Positions 11,597 to 23,903 of a DNA stretch of 64,000 nt are shown here, in pieces (positions within the stretch are counted from its first letter, which is position 1; every line of letters starts with the position of its first letter). A program made the translations under genes and the position numbers. The notes under the pieces are model-generated. The model did not search any database. It saw only the letters and a list, made by a program, of their open reading frames with translations, and was not told the DNA's origin. This stretch comes from Rehmannia glutinosa (taxonomy: Eukaryota > Streptophyta > Magnoliopsida > Lamiales > Orobanchaceae): positions 60,311,267 through 60,375,266 of the forward strand of contig CM071934.1 of NCBI GenBank assembly GCA_016081115.2, in the 5' to 3' direction.

Positions 11597-12979
11597 TATT
11601 TTGTGTGTTTTTGTTAGTATTTTGTGTGGTTATTTTGATTTTATTTCTATATTTTCATAGTATATTTCGTGTTTTTGCTTGTGTATTTGCATATTTTGTT
11701 GTTGAGTCTATTTTTGTGTGTATTATGCTTGTTTTTGGTGGAAAAGTATTGGTAGAACGAAGAAGAAACAAAGAGTGGGCTAAGAGAAGTGAACAAGGAA
11801 GAAACTAGGCGACGGATGGCGAACGGCCATTCAATGGCCATTCGTGTTGGAAAAAGTAAAGCGACGACCGTTCCCAAAGTAGTAGGCCATTTGTGTTGGA
11901 AAAAGTAAAGGGAACAGGCGTTCCATGGCCGTTCCCAAAAAGACTCTCTCAAGAGTGGTGGATTCGTAGGCTGTTCGGTGACCATTCAAGATCGAAAATC
12001 AACGTATATTTGGTGATCTTATCAATTTTTAGTAGTTTTCTTTTAGGATTTGGACTCTTGAAGTTGTTAGGACCTTTGGGCTATAAAAGGGGAGTCTAGG
12101 ATTTAGATTTTCATTCATTCAAGCTAGATACAAGATTTTGATTTCTCTCTTTTTTCTCCTTTTACTTCTTCACGTTAATTTAGGGTTTTCTTGGGAGACC
12201 TCTCTACAACTTGAAAAAGTGTAATTATTCTCCACCTTTATTTGTCTATTTGATTTTCTTTTGGTATTAATTGCTACATGATGATGTTTGTGATTATTGT
12301 CTCTTGTTTAATTGAATTGATGAATCTATCCATGAGCTAATTTCTTTGTTCTAGGGTTAGGATGAGTTGAATCAAATAAACAAGCATGAGTATTGAGTAA
12401 TTGATTATGCTTTTCCTAATTGAATTGCCTTTTGTTATAATTGATTGTTTGGCCAACTTTTGATTATTTTGAGGAAATAATTGAGATCGAGGGAATATAT
12501 TATTTCGAACTACATCCAATTATGGGGTTAGATATGAATCGAAATGTATTATCGACTTGACTTAATGAAAATAACAAATCATGTAGGGATAACCCTAATC
12601 TGTGAATACATGATTTATCGAGATCTAGGCCTAGTTTTTACTTGTTTGTTATATTTTTTAATCGCATGATTAATTAGTTGATTTACCTTGCAAATTTAAT
12701 GAGATGATTCGAAATTCTAGACTTTCATCCATATCATTTTTCTTCGGTTTAATTGTGTTGAGTTTTAATTGGTCGTTTTATTTGTTTTTCTTTAGTTATT
12801 AAAATCACAAATTTGGTTAGAGTGTTTAGGATTTATTTTACATTTTATTGTGATACATAATAATTATTTTTGGCTAAGTTTTCTTTTAGAGACGACTTGT
12901 GGTTAACTTGCTACCCTACAATTGATCTCGTTTTCTTGCGAGGATTGTTAGACTTTTATAGGTTTTTAGCGGTCGAACA
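11597..12979 (+). repeat. 3' LTR of the 6.7-13 kb gypsy element
   Basis: It aligns with 6677-8060 over its whole length with substitutions and small indels. Its first two bases read TA where the 5' copy has the canonical TG, a G-to-A change. It ends 'gtcgaaca' at 12979. Confidence 0.88.
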
Positions 12980-12984
12980 AGCGA

Positions 12985-15900
12985 CACTTAGAAGGTTTTC
13001 CTTGAGTTGGTTGCTTCCTAGTCTCTTCTATATCTTTCAAGCCCTTTCTTCAATACAAGTCCCATGCGTCACTAACTCCATTCCTTTATAATACCCTTAT
13101 GATAATAAAGTATCAAACTCTTCAATGAATCTCTCCTCCGAGGACTAGGAGGTGGAGTAAGCTTCATCTCTTGGGAGCATTCGGTTGGCGGACCTCAGTA
13201 TTACTTTTTGGATTCTTTCCTCTTGACTTCTATTTTTGCTATTTCTGCGCTTATTTTTTTGGAAAGCTAGCTCAACTTTCTCTTGGTGACAAGTCTTGAG
13301 GGAGCGAGAATGAATTGAGGTGACGCTTTGCCTTTGATAATCAACTTTGGAGGGGTTTGACTAGCTTTTCTTCTTCCCCCTTTTTGGCATCATCACCTCG
13401 AGAAGTTTATTTGATTTGAGAAGGAGTCCAATTTCTTGTGTTATGGAGTTTTCTTTGCCTCTTGGTTGGAGCCGAGTGAATGCAACTAATTTTTCATAAA
13501 CAAAATCTCGGCCTTCAAAGATGCCTCCATATGCTCCATTTTCTTTTCCATCTTCATCTGCAGCAACTCTATATCCGAGAGGTGACTTCTCTCCATTCAT
13601 TCAATATTGTCCATCGACGCCGCATTTGGAAAGCAAGTGGTCACTCTCCGGACAACCAACTTTGAAAATAGTATGCGAAATAGCCAACTTGCTCCATGTG
13701 TAGAGCCTTAGCTGCCGTGCCCATTTCACGATCCGCAACACAACTCCTCGAATATATCCAGAAATTATGGCATCATGATTGTCTACCCTGGTGCTCAAGT
13801 TAGCAAAGCCTTTCTCCATGGCCTTCATCTCCTCACACATGGCTTGGAAGGCTCGTCAAAAAGTCATTGCTTGTTCACTTAAATCCTCGGGAAACATGGA
13901 GTTGAAATCATGGCCAAAGGGTATAATGCGTGTATCCAGAAGGAACATGCAGTCATTGGCTGGTTGTTTTGAACTTTGAAGCGTACAACTTTCTCCACGG
14001 ACTCAACTTCATAAGGGATCTCTTCCATGAAAGAGAAATGCAACATTCTCAATATGCCACTTAGATCGGAGGAAGTTCCCAATTTTCCTTCGGGAACACT
14101 TTGCTCTTCTCCTGGCCAACAACTCTTTTTGCCTCTCTTTGTGGAAGCTTCATCGGCGGCGAATCAAGCTGTAGGCCCTCTTGGAGCCGCGTGCCTCGGC
14201 TATCTTAACAATTTCACTTTGGCAACAATTGGTTCTTCCAATTAAGTAACCTTTGAATCATTGCCTGGCAAACATCACGTCGAGGAGATTGAGGTAGTGG
14301 GGTGGACCATCGACTAGCACAAATCTCATCATGGTTTATTCTAGACTTGCATCCAAATCATTTGGCCTCTTTCTCGGACTTTCTTTGATTCATCAAAATC
14401 TTTAGCCATGTCGAATACTCGACAGTCAATTTCTTGGAGGGCACCAATAACAATAGGCTCAATAGATTTGGATCCTGGAATCTTTGGCACATCACGAACA
14501 ATCAACATTCCCCCTGGTAGTCTCTACCGCCATTGGGTCTTGACTACCCTTTTAGATCTCAAACCAGTTAAAGGGCCTTTGACATTCCCCCCAATAGATC
14601 GAGCATTTCTTTGTTGGGTCTTCAAGCATTGGCATCCTTAGAGGTCCTAACCTCGGGGATTGCACTTTCATGACCAACAATCTCAATTTTCATGGTCTTT
14701 CTTTGATCCATCCTTTGCCTCGATTACACGTATTTCAACCTCTCAGAACTTCTTGGCCTTCAACTTTCTTTGGGGCCTTTGTGGCGATCTCAACCACCAC
14801 AACTTCTTGGCATGAATGATTTCCGGCTCGAGCAATCTCACCCTTATCTCCTAACTTCAAAATTTCTTGGTCCCATGCGACCTCCTCCGACTTGGTTTGT
14901 AGTGTGAGCGATTTCCCTTCAACTAGCTCACCAACGCATGGATTTTTGATGGGGTCAATTGTCACATAGGGGACTTGGTTGTATCACATAAATTTTCAGC
15001 CATCTTATCTTGTGTTGTCTCAACATCATCCTTAGGTGTGGCTCCTTTGGGTTACCCTCTTCAACTTCTTTCATCCCGAGTATCATCGCCATTTTCCGTT
15101 CGTTAGATTTTCTGTATGTGAGATGGAGAGGTGATCACTTTGCTAAGTCTCTCATAACATCTTCAATGATGGGAGTTGGAGACAGAACCAAAGATGATTC
15201 TCTAACACCCAGTTGCTTGGCACGCTCGGCTAACTCACCGAATTCTCGCAAGGGATGCTTGGTGTGAGATTTCAACGAGTATCAACACCCTCAATCTGTT
15301 TCTTCATCATTCTTTGCCGTGTCAGAAATCGTAAATCCCAAGATCGGTGAAAGGGCATGTATGAGGCTCAACAACCTTACCCTTTTCGAGGGCCTTTTCC
15401 TTCTCGACTTGCTTCTTCTCAAAGAGCACAATCTTTGGAGTAGACATCATGAGGAGCAAGAAAATCAAGCATTGTCTAGAAAATTTAGGAGCCACTCCTC
15501 TTTTTCAATCATTTAGGCCTTTGGCTGGATTTTGCTATTGCTCAACTTCCATTTCCTCACACATGCGCACTGGCTTTGATGTCGGGATAAATAAGGGATT
15601 CAGTTCATCCGAAGCAACAGGGTCTTCAAGACACTCTTCTTCAACTTGAGGCAAAACAACCTCACCAACTTCAACAATTGTCTCGGCAATTTGCCTTTTC
15701 ATGTACTATTGCAAGCTGTGTCATCGACCACCTCTTATTCTTGCTCAATTTCTTTGGAGGCACAATAGCGATTGTGTCTCTGCAACCTTTTTGATAGAAA
15801 TTTCTTTTTGTGGCATCGCAAGTCACGTCACCTCTTGGATCACCTCTCCAAGGGGACTTCTTCTTCTTCCTTATCGAAGTCTCAACCATAACACGGATGG

Positions 15901-16883
15901 TGACTCTGTCTCGGAGATCTCATTTTGCATTGACAAGCGATTTCTCTTCTCGTATCTCTCGAGCCACCCTGGGTTTCTCGCTTCTTCACAGTTGCCTTTC
16001 TAGAGCATTCCTTCTCTTCTTAGTTACCACATGGCAATCAGAATCGGGACCGATTGGGGTTTGTTTTCCTCCTCGGGGATACTTTTAGTTGTTCCCCTCG
16101 AAGCGTCCTTCTTCTTTGCATGGGCCTTCTTCTTGGCAACTAACAAGTTCCCCTTGAACAACCATTTGTTGACGTGGAATGCCTTACCATTTAGCGGGGC
16201 ACTCCCTTCTTCTCTAAGGTATCAAGGACTATCCCTTAACCTAGGGTGTTCTTGAACTTGCCTTCCTCGACTTCACATTACGGGCGTTTTGGCACATCTT
16301 GTCTAATATGAACTCACTCCAATTCACGCTTGACTCTTCATTGATATTTTGCCATCATAGTCGGCTTAGTCGTGACGGTGATTATACGAACCAAACTTGA
16401 TGTCGACACACATTGCCATAACACCCATCGGTTTGTGATACTCCTCTTCAATCATTTGTTTTTTTTAGCGAGGGATTTAGCTTGTCGGCTACCTCATCAT
16501 TGGCGATCTTCTTCCATATCTTCATAAAGTCGAACTCATAATCCTTGACTCGGTGAGTCCGCGAGTTTGGAAGGTGAAACACCTCGGCCAAGTCGTTAGC
16601 AACCAACTTGACTTCTTTACCATTCACGAGATGAATGGATTTCATCATCATGATAGAGGCATTCATGTAAAACATAACAATCTCCTCCAAGAAGGTGCAG
16701 GGCATGTTCGGGGTAAGAAACTACAAGAACCCCGATTTTTCCAAGTGATCGCGATCTTCTGGCCATCTCTTTGTCGGCCGATTCGCTTAACTTGATCCAT
16801 CCGCATAAATGAGTGCAGGAGTACACCTTCTCTAAGAGCTTAGTAAAATCTAGAGTAGAACTTGAGGATTTCTTGAGTGGCAT
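12985..16883 (-). pseudogene. long accessory (env-like) ORF of the SIRE-like copia element, broken
   Basis: A start at 16883 ('MPLKKSSSSTLDFTKLLEKV') is followed by fragments in changing frames: 'EEIVMFYMNASIMMMKSIHL' with 'KEVKLVANDLAEVFHLPNS' (16710-16540), Lys-rich and acidic stretches (15889-15671, 14965-14735), and a coiled-coil-like 'KAMEKGFANLSTRVDNHDAI' near 13830-13770. Order and style resemble the 'putative plant transposon protein' ORFs found after pol in some plant retroelements; the role is not established. A promoter-like TATATAT lies at about 16990-16997, some 105 bp upstream of the start. Many indels make it non-coding now, and the gypsy insertion cuts its 3' part. Confidence 0.55.
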
Positions 16884-17469
16884 GGTGATTTTTGAGAAAA
16901 ACTTTGAAGAACTTTGAATGGTTTGTAGAGAGAATTTTTAGAATCGAATGCTTTGAGAATAAAGTGAGAAGAGATAGAAAGTGAAATACGATATATAAGA
17001 GACGTGAAGAGACTATTTGGGATCTTGAAAATTTGAAATATGATCGATGGTTGAGATTAAAGCGTATAAAAAATTAATCACGTCGCATTTAATGCTCGCA
17101 ACATTTATGCCCAATCATAAGCATCTTTGTTGCAACTTTTCACGTGCCGCATTTAATGTTGCTAACATCATTGTCAAAACATTCCCGCTTTAATGTAAAC
17201 GACTTCATTTTATCTCTTAGCTCATAAATGTGTGTCTTTGACTTATTTATGACTTCACTGTTTCTTTGTTTCTCTATAGTCTGTGATGGAACTTAGTTGA
17301 TTAGTTGACTCAACTCATTGAACATCCAATTTGGCTATTTTACTCGGTTGAAGGAGCAAAACTCATCCGAAATGCAAACTTTCCCCTTTTAACTCTGTTG
17401 AATAAGTCTTTTGAGCATTTTAACATAGCTCAATCAATCCAAGCTCATTCTTGATTCTTCAAACCTTGA
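16884..17469 (-). other. spacer between copia pol and accessory ORF, promoter-like
   Basis: No coding sequence is seen. On the minus strand a TATA-like 'cttatatatcg' (about 16989-16999) is followed by a pyrimidine-rich leader ('ctttctatctcttctcact', 'attctctctac') reaching the accessory ORF start. That is the architecture of a separate promoter for the extra ORF, but this is inference. Confidence 0.4.
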
Positions 17470-18405
17470 TTCACATAGGGGCTTAGTGAATATATAAGCT
17501 CTTTGCTTCTCGTCGAGACATATTCTAATGTGATGTCTTTTTTTTTAACATGATCTCTTATGAAATAATATCGACATCAATGTATTTTATTTTTGAGTGA
17601 TATACTGAAGTGCGAGTAATTGCAATAGCACTTGTGTAATCACATAATTGGAATTTCCTTCTCTTCAATGTCATAGTCTCTCGGTTGTTGCCTCATCCGG
17701 AAGACTTGGGCACAATAGCTACCTACGACAATATATTTCGCCTCATTTGCATATGTAGATATTGAATTTTTTTCTTGCTTAACCAAGACACTAATCTATT
17801 TCCAAGCATTTGACAAGTACTAGATGTACTTTTCCTATCATCTCTACATCTAGCATAGTACGAATCGAGTATCCAATCAATTTGAATCCATCTTCTTTAG
17901 GATACCACAATCCAACTTCTTGCTTCCCTTCAAATATCTCGAGAATCTTCTTAGCCATTTGTCAAATGGCTTTCCTTAGGAGCAGATCAAACCTTGCACA
18001 TACACCTGTGCAAAAGTGATGTCGGTCTGCTGGGAGTCAAATAGAGCAATGATCCAATGAGTGCTCTATATCTTTTTGATCCACTAGTTTGCCTTACGCA
18101 TCCATATTCATCTTGATTTAAGTATTCATAGGAATCTTCACGGATGACTTCTCTTCCAAATCAAATTTCTTCATTAAATCTACGGTATACTTGGTTTAGC
18201 TTATGAAGGTTCCATCCTTCATTTGCTTGACTTAAAGACCAGGAAGAAAGTCAATTCTCCCATCATGCTCATCTCAAATTTTCCTTGCATTAGGTTTGAG
18301 AATTTGTCACACAACTCTTTATTTGTGGATCTAAAGATAATATCATCTACATATATTTGAATAAGCAAGATGCTCTCTCCATATTTCGAGCTTTTGTTTC
18401 CGGCT
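17470..18405 (-). pseudogene. copia RT C-terminus and RNase H remnant
   Basis: On the minus strand 'LIQIYVDDIIFRSTNKELCD' carries the copia RT YVDD active-site box (18370-18310). 'FSNLMQGKFEMSMMGELTFF' follows, then in shifted frames the RNase H region with a 'STAEAEY' counterpart, 'YCDNTSAIAI' and, near 17475-17500, the 'IFTKPL' end of copia pol. The gene is cut at about 18405, where a repeat block of the FAR1-type locus begins. It has several frameshifts and is not functional. Confidence 0.85.
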
Positions 18406-18720
18406 TGAAACATCACCTCATTAAAGTATCACTTTACTGTTAAAAAAGTATCATTTGTTGGGTTAAAAATATCACTTTTTTGTTCAAATAGCATCCCCTC
18501 ATTAAAGTATCATTGTCTATTGAAAAAGTAGCACCTTTTGGGTTAAAAGTATCAATTTTTGTTCAAATAGTATCATTTTCATGTTATAAATGAATATTAA
18601 AGACAATAAAATTGCGAAACATCACCTTATTAAAGTATCACTTTCTATCGAAAAAGTATCATTTTTTGGGTTAAAAGTATCACCATCATTACCAATGTAT
18701 AAAAAGAGATTTGAAATACT
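18406..18720. repeat. AGTATC-rich repeat block at the 3' edge of the FAR1-type locus
   Basis: Three roughly 95-bp units share 'acatcacct(c/t)attaaagtatca' or 'ccctcattaaagtatcat', then 'gaaaaagta' and 'ttgggttaaaa(g/a)tatca'. The AGTATC word also fills the introns at 19990-20110, 21120-21400 and 26000-26880. Reiterated short motifs of this sort near element ends often serve as transposase-binding sites; that role here is inference. Confidence 0.6.
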
Positions 18721-18771
18721 AAAGTGAAGAATTCATTACTAAAGATGAAGAATTCATTAATGTAAATAGTT

Positions 18772-21427
18772 TCATGTTTTCATACAAAAACAATTACTAA
18801 AATAATCGAGAATTAGGAGTCTTTGAACCAAACTCCTTCGATGGATGTGAGTTTGTTGTATCACTATTTTTCTTCTTCTTATTTTTACGGAAATATCCCT
18901 TGATCCTTTGCTTTCTTCCTTTGGTAAGCGAACGCGTAGGATCCGATATCTTGTTAGAAGAATTAGAAACCTCACGTTGATCGGATAATTCGGTGTATTC
19001 ATCAACGCATCAAAAGCTAAAGAATCTCTGTTGTAGCCATCCTCAATGATTCTTCTAGCCTCCTCATTGTCTTGGCATTTTAAAATAAGATTGTAATAGT
19101 TTCGTGCCATTTCATGCCGAGGAACACAATCCTTTGGTTTATGAGTACTTTCATTTGTCTTGTTGAACTTTTCCCGCAACTCTGCTTTGATAAATTTTGT
19201 CCATCTTTTGACAATGTAACACTCTGGAATCTTGGAGATAGAATGCATATGAAATACTCTTAAGCTATGGCAACAAAGTAAACCGTACTCCTCAAAATTT
19301 CTTACAAGAACAGTTTATGAGGATATTTAAACAATCATACACCACATGATGACAACAACCCCCATCACTTGGCGATGAAATGTCATAAACCATGATGTTT
19401 TCTTCAATACGCACATTGATGCATTCAAGTAGAGATACTTTTAATAAACCCACTCTCAAAATCTTTAAAAAGTGTCAATGTATATACCTCAATAGTATGT
19501 TTCAACATTCCGGTTAATGGTAAGACAGGCGTCGGTATTGATCTTGAGCATTGGAATTCGTTTTTCTTTTTCATTGTTCCTCCAACGCGTTTTTCTTGTT
19601 CCTTAGAAAATGCCATAAAATTGATCAAAGTTGTTGTTTTCTTTGCATTGAATCTATTGCTGTTGTTTGTACTCTTGCTCCTTTGTAAAGATAATATTCC
19701 TTGAGAAAAAATATCCTTGCTTAGTGCAATACACCATTTCTCCTTAAAATCATTCATACGTCGAAACCAATAATCATTATGCAATTCATACTCCAAAATC
19801 ATAGACTTCAAAGTAAGTTTCAAAGTCTCTTTCATCAACACAATGAGTCAAACATTTATTGAATGCTTCTTTGAAAGAATTATTTTGTTTTCAATTGTCC
19901 AAACCGACTTATAGCATTCTCTCGGTGAAGGTGCCATGACACAACTTATGCCTTGTTTGAGGGTAAACCCGCACAAAAGAAAGAAAACAATAATTAAGCA
20001 TATATTTTTTGAGGAAAAATATCATTTTTTATGTTAAAGTATCATTTTTCGAGGAAAAATATCTACTTTTTATGTTAAAGTGTCGGTTTTCTGTCATAAA
20101 GTATACTGTTATATTGAATTGTTGATTGCTAGGACTTGATTAGTTAACAAAGTTACAGGACATTTGCCGCCCATTGATTTTGTAAAGACTTGAAAAAGCC
20201 ACTCAAGCGATTGATTTTTCATCGGATAAAAGCACACCCAAACATGACATTTTTCCAATGGTTGTTGACCCTAACAAATGGCACACAAATCAAATTATAC
20301 TTATTTGTACGATAAGTTGTGTCAAATACCAAAACATCACCATATATTTTGTAGCCTTCCATCATCATAAAATCTCTCCAAAATACATTAGATAATCTAC
20401 CATTTTCATCCAATTTCACTCTAAAAAAAGAAATCCTCCTCTTCGACACCTTGTTGATATAAGATATCAACTAATGTTTGTGCCTCGTCACCTTCTATTG
20501 CCTTTATTTTCAATCTATTAACAAAATTCAAATGGTCTTTTAAAGTATGGCCAAAGCACCTTGTCCCTCCCCCCCCGCATCATGCACCATATATTGATAA
20601 GATTGAGTAGCTTTCATCCCACAAGATATCATATCCTCAATAGCTTTGCCTTTTTCATTTGTAATGACTCTTTTAGAACAATGTAGATGGCTCCATTCCT
20701 TCTTGTGAGTTGATGATTGTGTTCCATAATATCTTTCGCCTCATAAAGTCCCTCTCCATTTAACTTTACTCTCATTGAAGCTTTACATCCAGGTGCATGT
20801 AAAATTAGCCTTTTTCTTTTACGTATTAGAACATTACTTAAATCCGAGGAAGAACATACATAATATTTCTCAATGACAACACTGTTTTTTTGTAGATTTT
20901 CTAGTGGTTGATTTTCGTACACTAAACCCAATAGCACAAGCATGACGATAATACAATCGATGCATATCCTTAATTGTTTTCCTTGTTTATACGAGAAGAC
21001 AACCACTCACATCAAACTCATTTTCATCTTCGTTATCCCCTCGGGCTCATTGGAATTCTTGATTTCATCACCCTCATCAATAGAGGCAATAATTGTGACA
21101 ACATCTAAATGTAATATTTTTGGTTAGAAATATGATACTTTTCATTGAAAAAGTGATACTTTTTACTAGAAAAGCAATACTTCAAAAGCTGAAGTGATAA
21201 AAAATAAGAAGCACACTACCTTTAGCTTCTTGGAGCATTGTATACTTGCATTACGTGTGGTAATATTGATTTCATCATTTTCACGAGCAACGCCAATAAT
21301 TGTGACAACATCTAAATGTAATACTTTTGGTTAGAAATATGATACTTTTCATTGAAAAAGTGATACTTTTTACTAGAAAAGCGTTACTTCAAAAAGCGAA
21401 GTGACAAAAAATGAGAAGCACATTACC
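18772..21427 (-). pseudogene. FAR1/FRS-type (Mutator transposase-derived) gene, copy 1, 5'-truncated
   Basis: Family order is visible on the minus strand. FAR1 DNA-binding (WRKY-GCM1-like zinc) region at 20900-20690 ('GCKASMRVKLNGEGLYE', 'EHNHQLTRR'). MULE transposase core at 20440-20225 ('GDVLVFDTTYRTNKYNL', 'MFGCAF'). A further exon from about 19978 ('RLCHWHLH'-like, then 'FKEKWCIALSKDIFSQGILS' and 'FQCSRSIPTP'). A SWIM-type C-x-C...C-x-H pattern near 19320-19265 with one frameshift, then 'MHSISKIPECYIVKRWTK'. FAR1 relatives bind DNA in light signalling; others are Mutator-like transposases. Several frameshifts and loss of the 5' exons at 21468 make this a pseudogene. Whether it was host FRS or transposon is open. 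Confidence 0.8.
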
Positions 21428-21468
21428 TTGACTTCTTGGAGCATTGTATTACTTGCATTCGTGTGGTA
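20026..21468. repeat. direct repeat A of the FAR1-type locus (1443 bp)
   Basis: This segment is repeated in the same orientation at 24921-26367 (1447 bp), differing only by scattered substitutions and 1-5 base indels. Both outer edges are sharp: similarity ends at 20026/24921 and at 21468/26367. The intervening 3.45 kb is unrelated retroelement. Confidence 0.85.
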
Positions 21469-21471
21469 ATA

Positions 21472-22988
21472 CTTGTTCACTTGGTTTTATACCATTGATT
21501 TGGGCTTCAAGACTTGAGTTTTGTGTTGTTTTTGAGTAGTTTGAGTCATTTGAGTAGCCAAGCCATGTTGAGAGCCAATTATATTGAGTTTATAGTCATA
21601 GTAATGAATCGTGTATCAAAAGAAGTACAAACGAGCAAACAAAGAGAGATTGATTTGAAGAAACGTCCAAACGCGTCGAAATTTCCATCACTGGCAGCGT
21701 TTCGTATTTTGGCCATAACTCTCTCTACAAAATTGATATTGAGATGATTCAAGTGACTATGGAAAGCTAAGAGATAGAGCTACAACTTTGAAGAAGGGCT
21801 CAAAAGCAAATTCCAACATTTGGTAGGTGAAAAACTCGGGCGGGCGCTGCAGCGCTCGTCACGGCCGCTGCGGCGCCGTCCTGGCACTAAGGCTATTGAT
21901 TTTTTTAGGTGGGCGCAGCGCAATGCCCGGGCGGCTCAGTTTTGCGAAATTGCTGGGGCGCCGCAGCGCCCATCCCGGGCGCCCTTGCGCCTCCGGGCGA
22001 AATTACTATGTTTCTTCACCTTTTTCTTGGACTTTTGAGGGGCTATAAATAGATAAATGGGAGGCTTGATCTAGGGTATGGAGGAAAGGCTGGGAATACA
22101 CCCAAGAACACAAGAAACACATCAATTTCATCAAGGAAGAATCAAGGGAAGAATCGGGTCGAATCGGAGCTTGAGGATTGAAGATTGTCGAGAGATTATC
22201 CATTTCCTAAGTTTTCTCATTCTTTGTGCTTTAATCTTTCATTTTAGTTTCTTATGAAGATGAACAATTTGTCTATGAGTTGTTTATTTATAATGGGTAG
22301 CTAAATTTCTTGTGATTTCCGGGTTTTGGAAGTAGATTAATTGAACTCTTGTTGATTGTTTTAATCTTAATTGAAGTTATTGTCTTGAAGCCTATTTGAG
22401 TACTTTGTTCTTATTCTTGTTTTATCATTTGGCCAATGATTTAACATGTTTGATAGATTGATTCATAATTCGAGAGATGAGTTTCAATATTAGATCTTGA
22501 GTACTTGACATGAATATTTACATAATCGAGAGGTTTGTGAATATTTGTGAGGATATTTGATCTTTTGTGCATTTGGGAGTTGTGTATCTTATGTTGAGTA
22601 GAGATACTAGCATAGATATTTCAATCTACACTTTATATACATCTCGAGATGGAGGATAAAATACATTTGTGATCGTCTTATAGGTGTATTGATAATAACT
22701 TTGGCTTTGATTAAATCATAAAACAAGAGGAATATTAATTGAAACCATAACAGGGAATCTATTTCATTTCCTTGATAATTCCACTATTATTTAATCTTGT
22801 GTTTTTGTGGTTATTCTTGTCTTTTCTTCCACAACAATCATTCAATTTTGATCGTCTAAATAAAAATAAGGCTATCTTAGTTCAATACTTAGCGCATTAA
22901 TTTATTAGTCTCCGTGGATACGACCTTGCTTACCCTATTCTATAAACTACACCGTACACTTGCGGTGGAGCTAAAAATAAAGCGAACA
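21472..22988 (+). repeat. Athila-like LTR with GC-rich palindromic islet
   Basis: The 3' end is set by 'gaaca' plus five bases before the PBS. The 5' end at 21472 (TGTTCACTTGG) is chosen only because it abuts the truncated FAR1 copy. TATA box 'ctataaatag' is at 22042-22051. Just upstream, 21838-22000 is a CpG-rich islet with the perfect 12-base palindrome 'gcgctgcagcgc' and variants. 'gatacgaccttgcttaccc' near the 3' end is shared with the LTR at 47250. Confidence 0.7.
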
Positions 22989-22993
22989 AGTTT

Positions 22994-23010
22994 TGGCGCC
23001 GTTCTTAGGA
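22994..23010 (+). other. primer-binding site (tRNA-Asp type)
   Basis: 'tggcgccgttcttagga' follows the LTR end after five bases. Its first ten bases are the canonical start of the Athila/Tat site complementary to tRNA-Asp; the rest has drifted. Confidence 0.75.
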
Positions 23011-23156
23011 CTAATACAATTTTTGGTGCTAATATTGCGATAGATAGAATTATTCTTAATTTAGACATTTTTTATTTTTTTCATTTTTCTTTTGTAAATT
23101 CTACTTCTACAATGCTTGATTTGTTTCTTTGAATTGGTATAGGTGCACCCGTTCGG

Positions 23157-23640
23157 ATGAAAGAGGTGAAACCATCTTTGGAAGACGCCCTCATTTCATT
23201 CATGAATCAAACGACTTCATTTATGAGTCAAATAAATTTATTCATGAGGGAAATGGGAAATAGCCTTACCAAAAATGAAGCAAAGATGGACAAGATGAAG
23301 TTGCAATTGACACAATTGGCCAATACTATGGATTCACAATTGAAAAATCTCGAGACTCAAATGGGCCAATTAGTTACAATTGTTGGTGGGCAACATCAAA
23401 AGAGCCAATTTTTAAGCACCACTGAAGCCAACTCGAAGGAACAATCTAGTGCCATTCATCAAATGAGTGGTACCAGAATACGAGAAGATGAAGATCCTGG
23501 AAAAGCAAGAAAGTTCGGAACCAAATACGGATTGTGTGTTTATGCACTTTCGGCCGTGTGTGGTAGAAAAGGAGCAAAAAACAGGACAAGGAACACACGA
23601 ACCATGTGTGTACGCCCGTGCATTGCGTGCAAGATATAAG
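23157..23640 (+). pseudogene. Athila-like gag C-terminal remnant
   Basis: A 160-codon open stretch reads 'SLEDALISFMNQTTSFMSQ', then a helical linker 'LKNLETQMGQLVTIVGGQHQ' and 'STTEANSKEQ', which is the gag-to-protease linker of Athila-type elements. From about 23530 the frame runs into 'cgtgtgt/acgcccgtgc' repeat sequence with no gag likeness. The front part of gag is missing. Confidence 0.7.
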
Positions 23641-23857
23641 AAAACTATTCCATAATGAGACAAGCACGGAATATGCGTACACGCTTGGACAACATGAGCA
23701 TAATTCAAATCAAAGTGTTCCAACATCAGGACTCCAATACTTGCTTGGAAAGCCTAAGTATGCATTACTAGATGCAAGCGAGCAAAAACGGTTCTTGACC
23801 ACGATCCAAAATAGCTAATATATGCATTCAAAGGTGGTACGAACTGAAATAAAAGCG

Positions 23858-23903
23858 TCAAGCTAAAGCGTTAAATATAGCGCTTGTTGGGAGGCAACCC
23901 AAC
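23858..23903 (+). other. conserved pol-end block, second copy
   Basis: The same block as 10402-10450: 'gcgtcaagctaaagcgtta', then 'agcgcttgttgggagg' and 'caacccaac'. The TTGGG/CCCAA stem is kept while the loop differs by one base. Confidence 0.65.

Larger units (their letters stand above)
6677..12979 (+). mobile_element. non-autonomous Ty3/gypsy (Athila/Tat-like) element, gag-protease only
   Basis: Paired LTRs (6677-8060 and 11597-12979) flank an internal region of only 3.5 kb. Flanks 6672-6676 (tgcga) and 12980-12984 (agcga) match at 4 of 5 bases, as expected of an aged 5-bp duplication. Internally: PBS-like site, gag remnant, protease remnant, a short conserved pol-end block, spacer and PPT. 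There is no room for, and no trace of, RT, RNase H or integrase, so the element would have needed another element's enzymes. It sits inside the SIRE-like copia element and is therefore younger than it. Confidence 0.88.
5150..18405 (-). mobile_element. SIRE-like Ty1/copia element, truncated, interrupted by a gypsy element
   Basis: Read on the minus strand the order is RT/RNase H (18405-17470), spacer with promoter-like sequence, long accessory ORF (16883-12985), the gypsy insertion (6677-12979), the rest of the accessory ORF tail (6489-6226), PPT (6140-6118) and 3' LTR (6117-5150). Pol followed by an extra same-strand ORF before the PPT is the layout of SIRE-type copia elements, whose extra ORF is often called env-like. 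The 5' LTR, gag, integrase and most of pol are gone: the upper end stops where the FAR1-type locus begins. Confidence 0.7.

Noticed and set aside
21820..22048. Arg/Ala-rich ORFs in a GC-rich patch
   Set aside because: They are the CpG islet of an LTR just upstream of its TATA box; no protein likeness.
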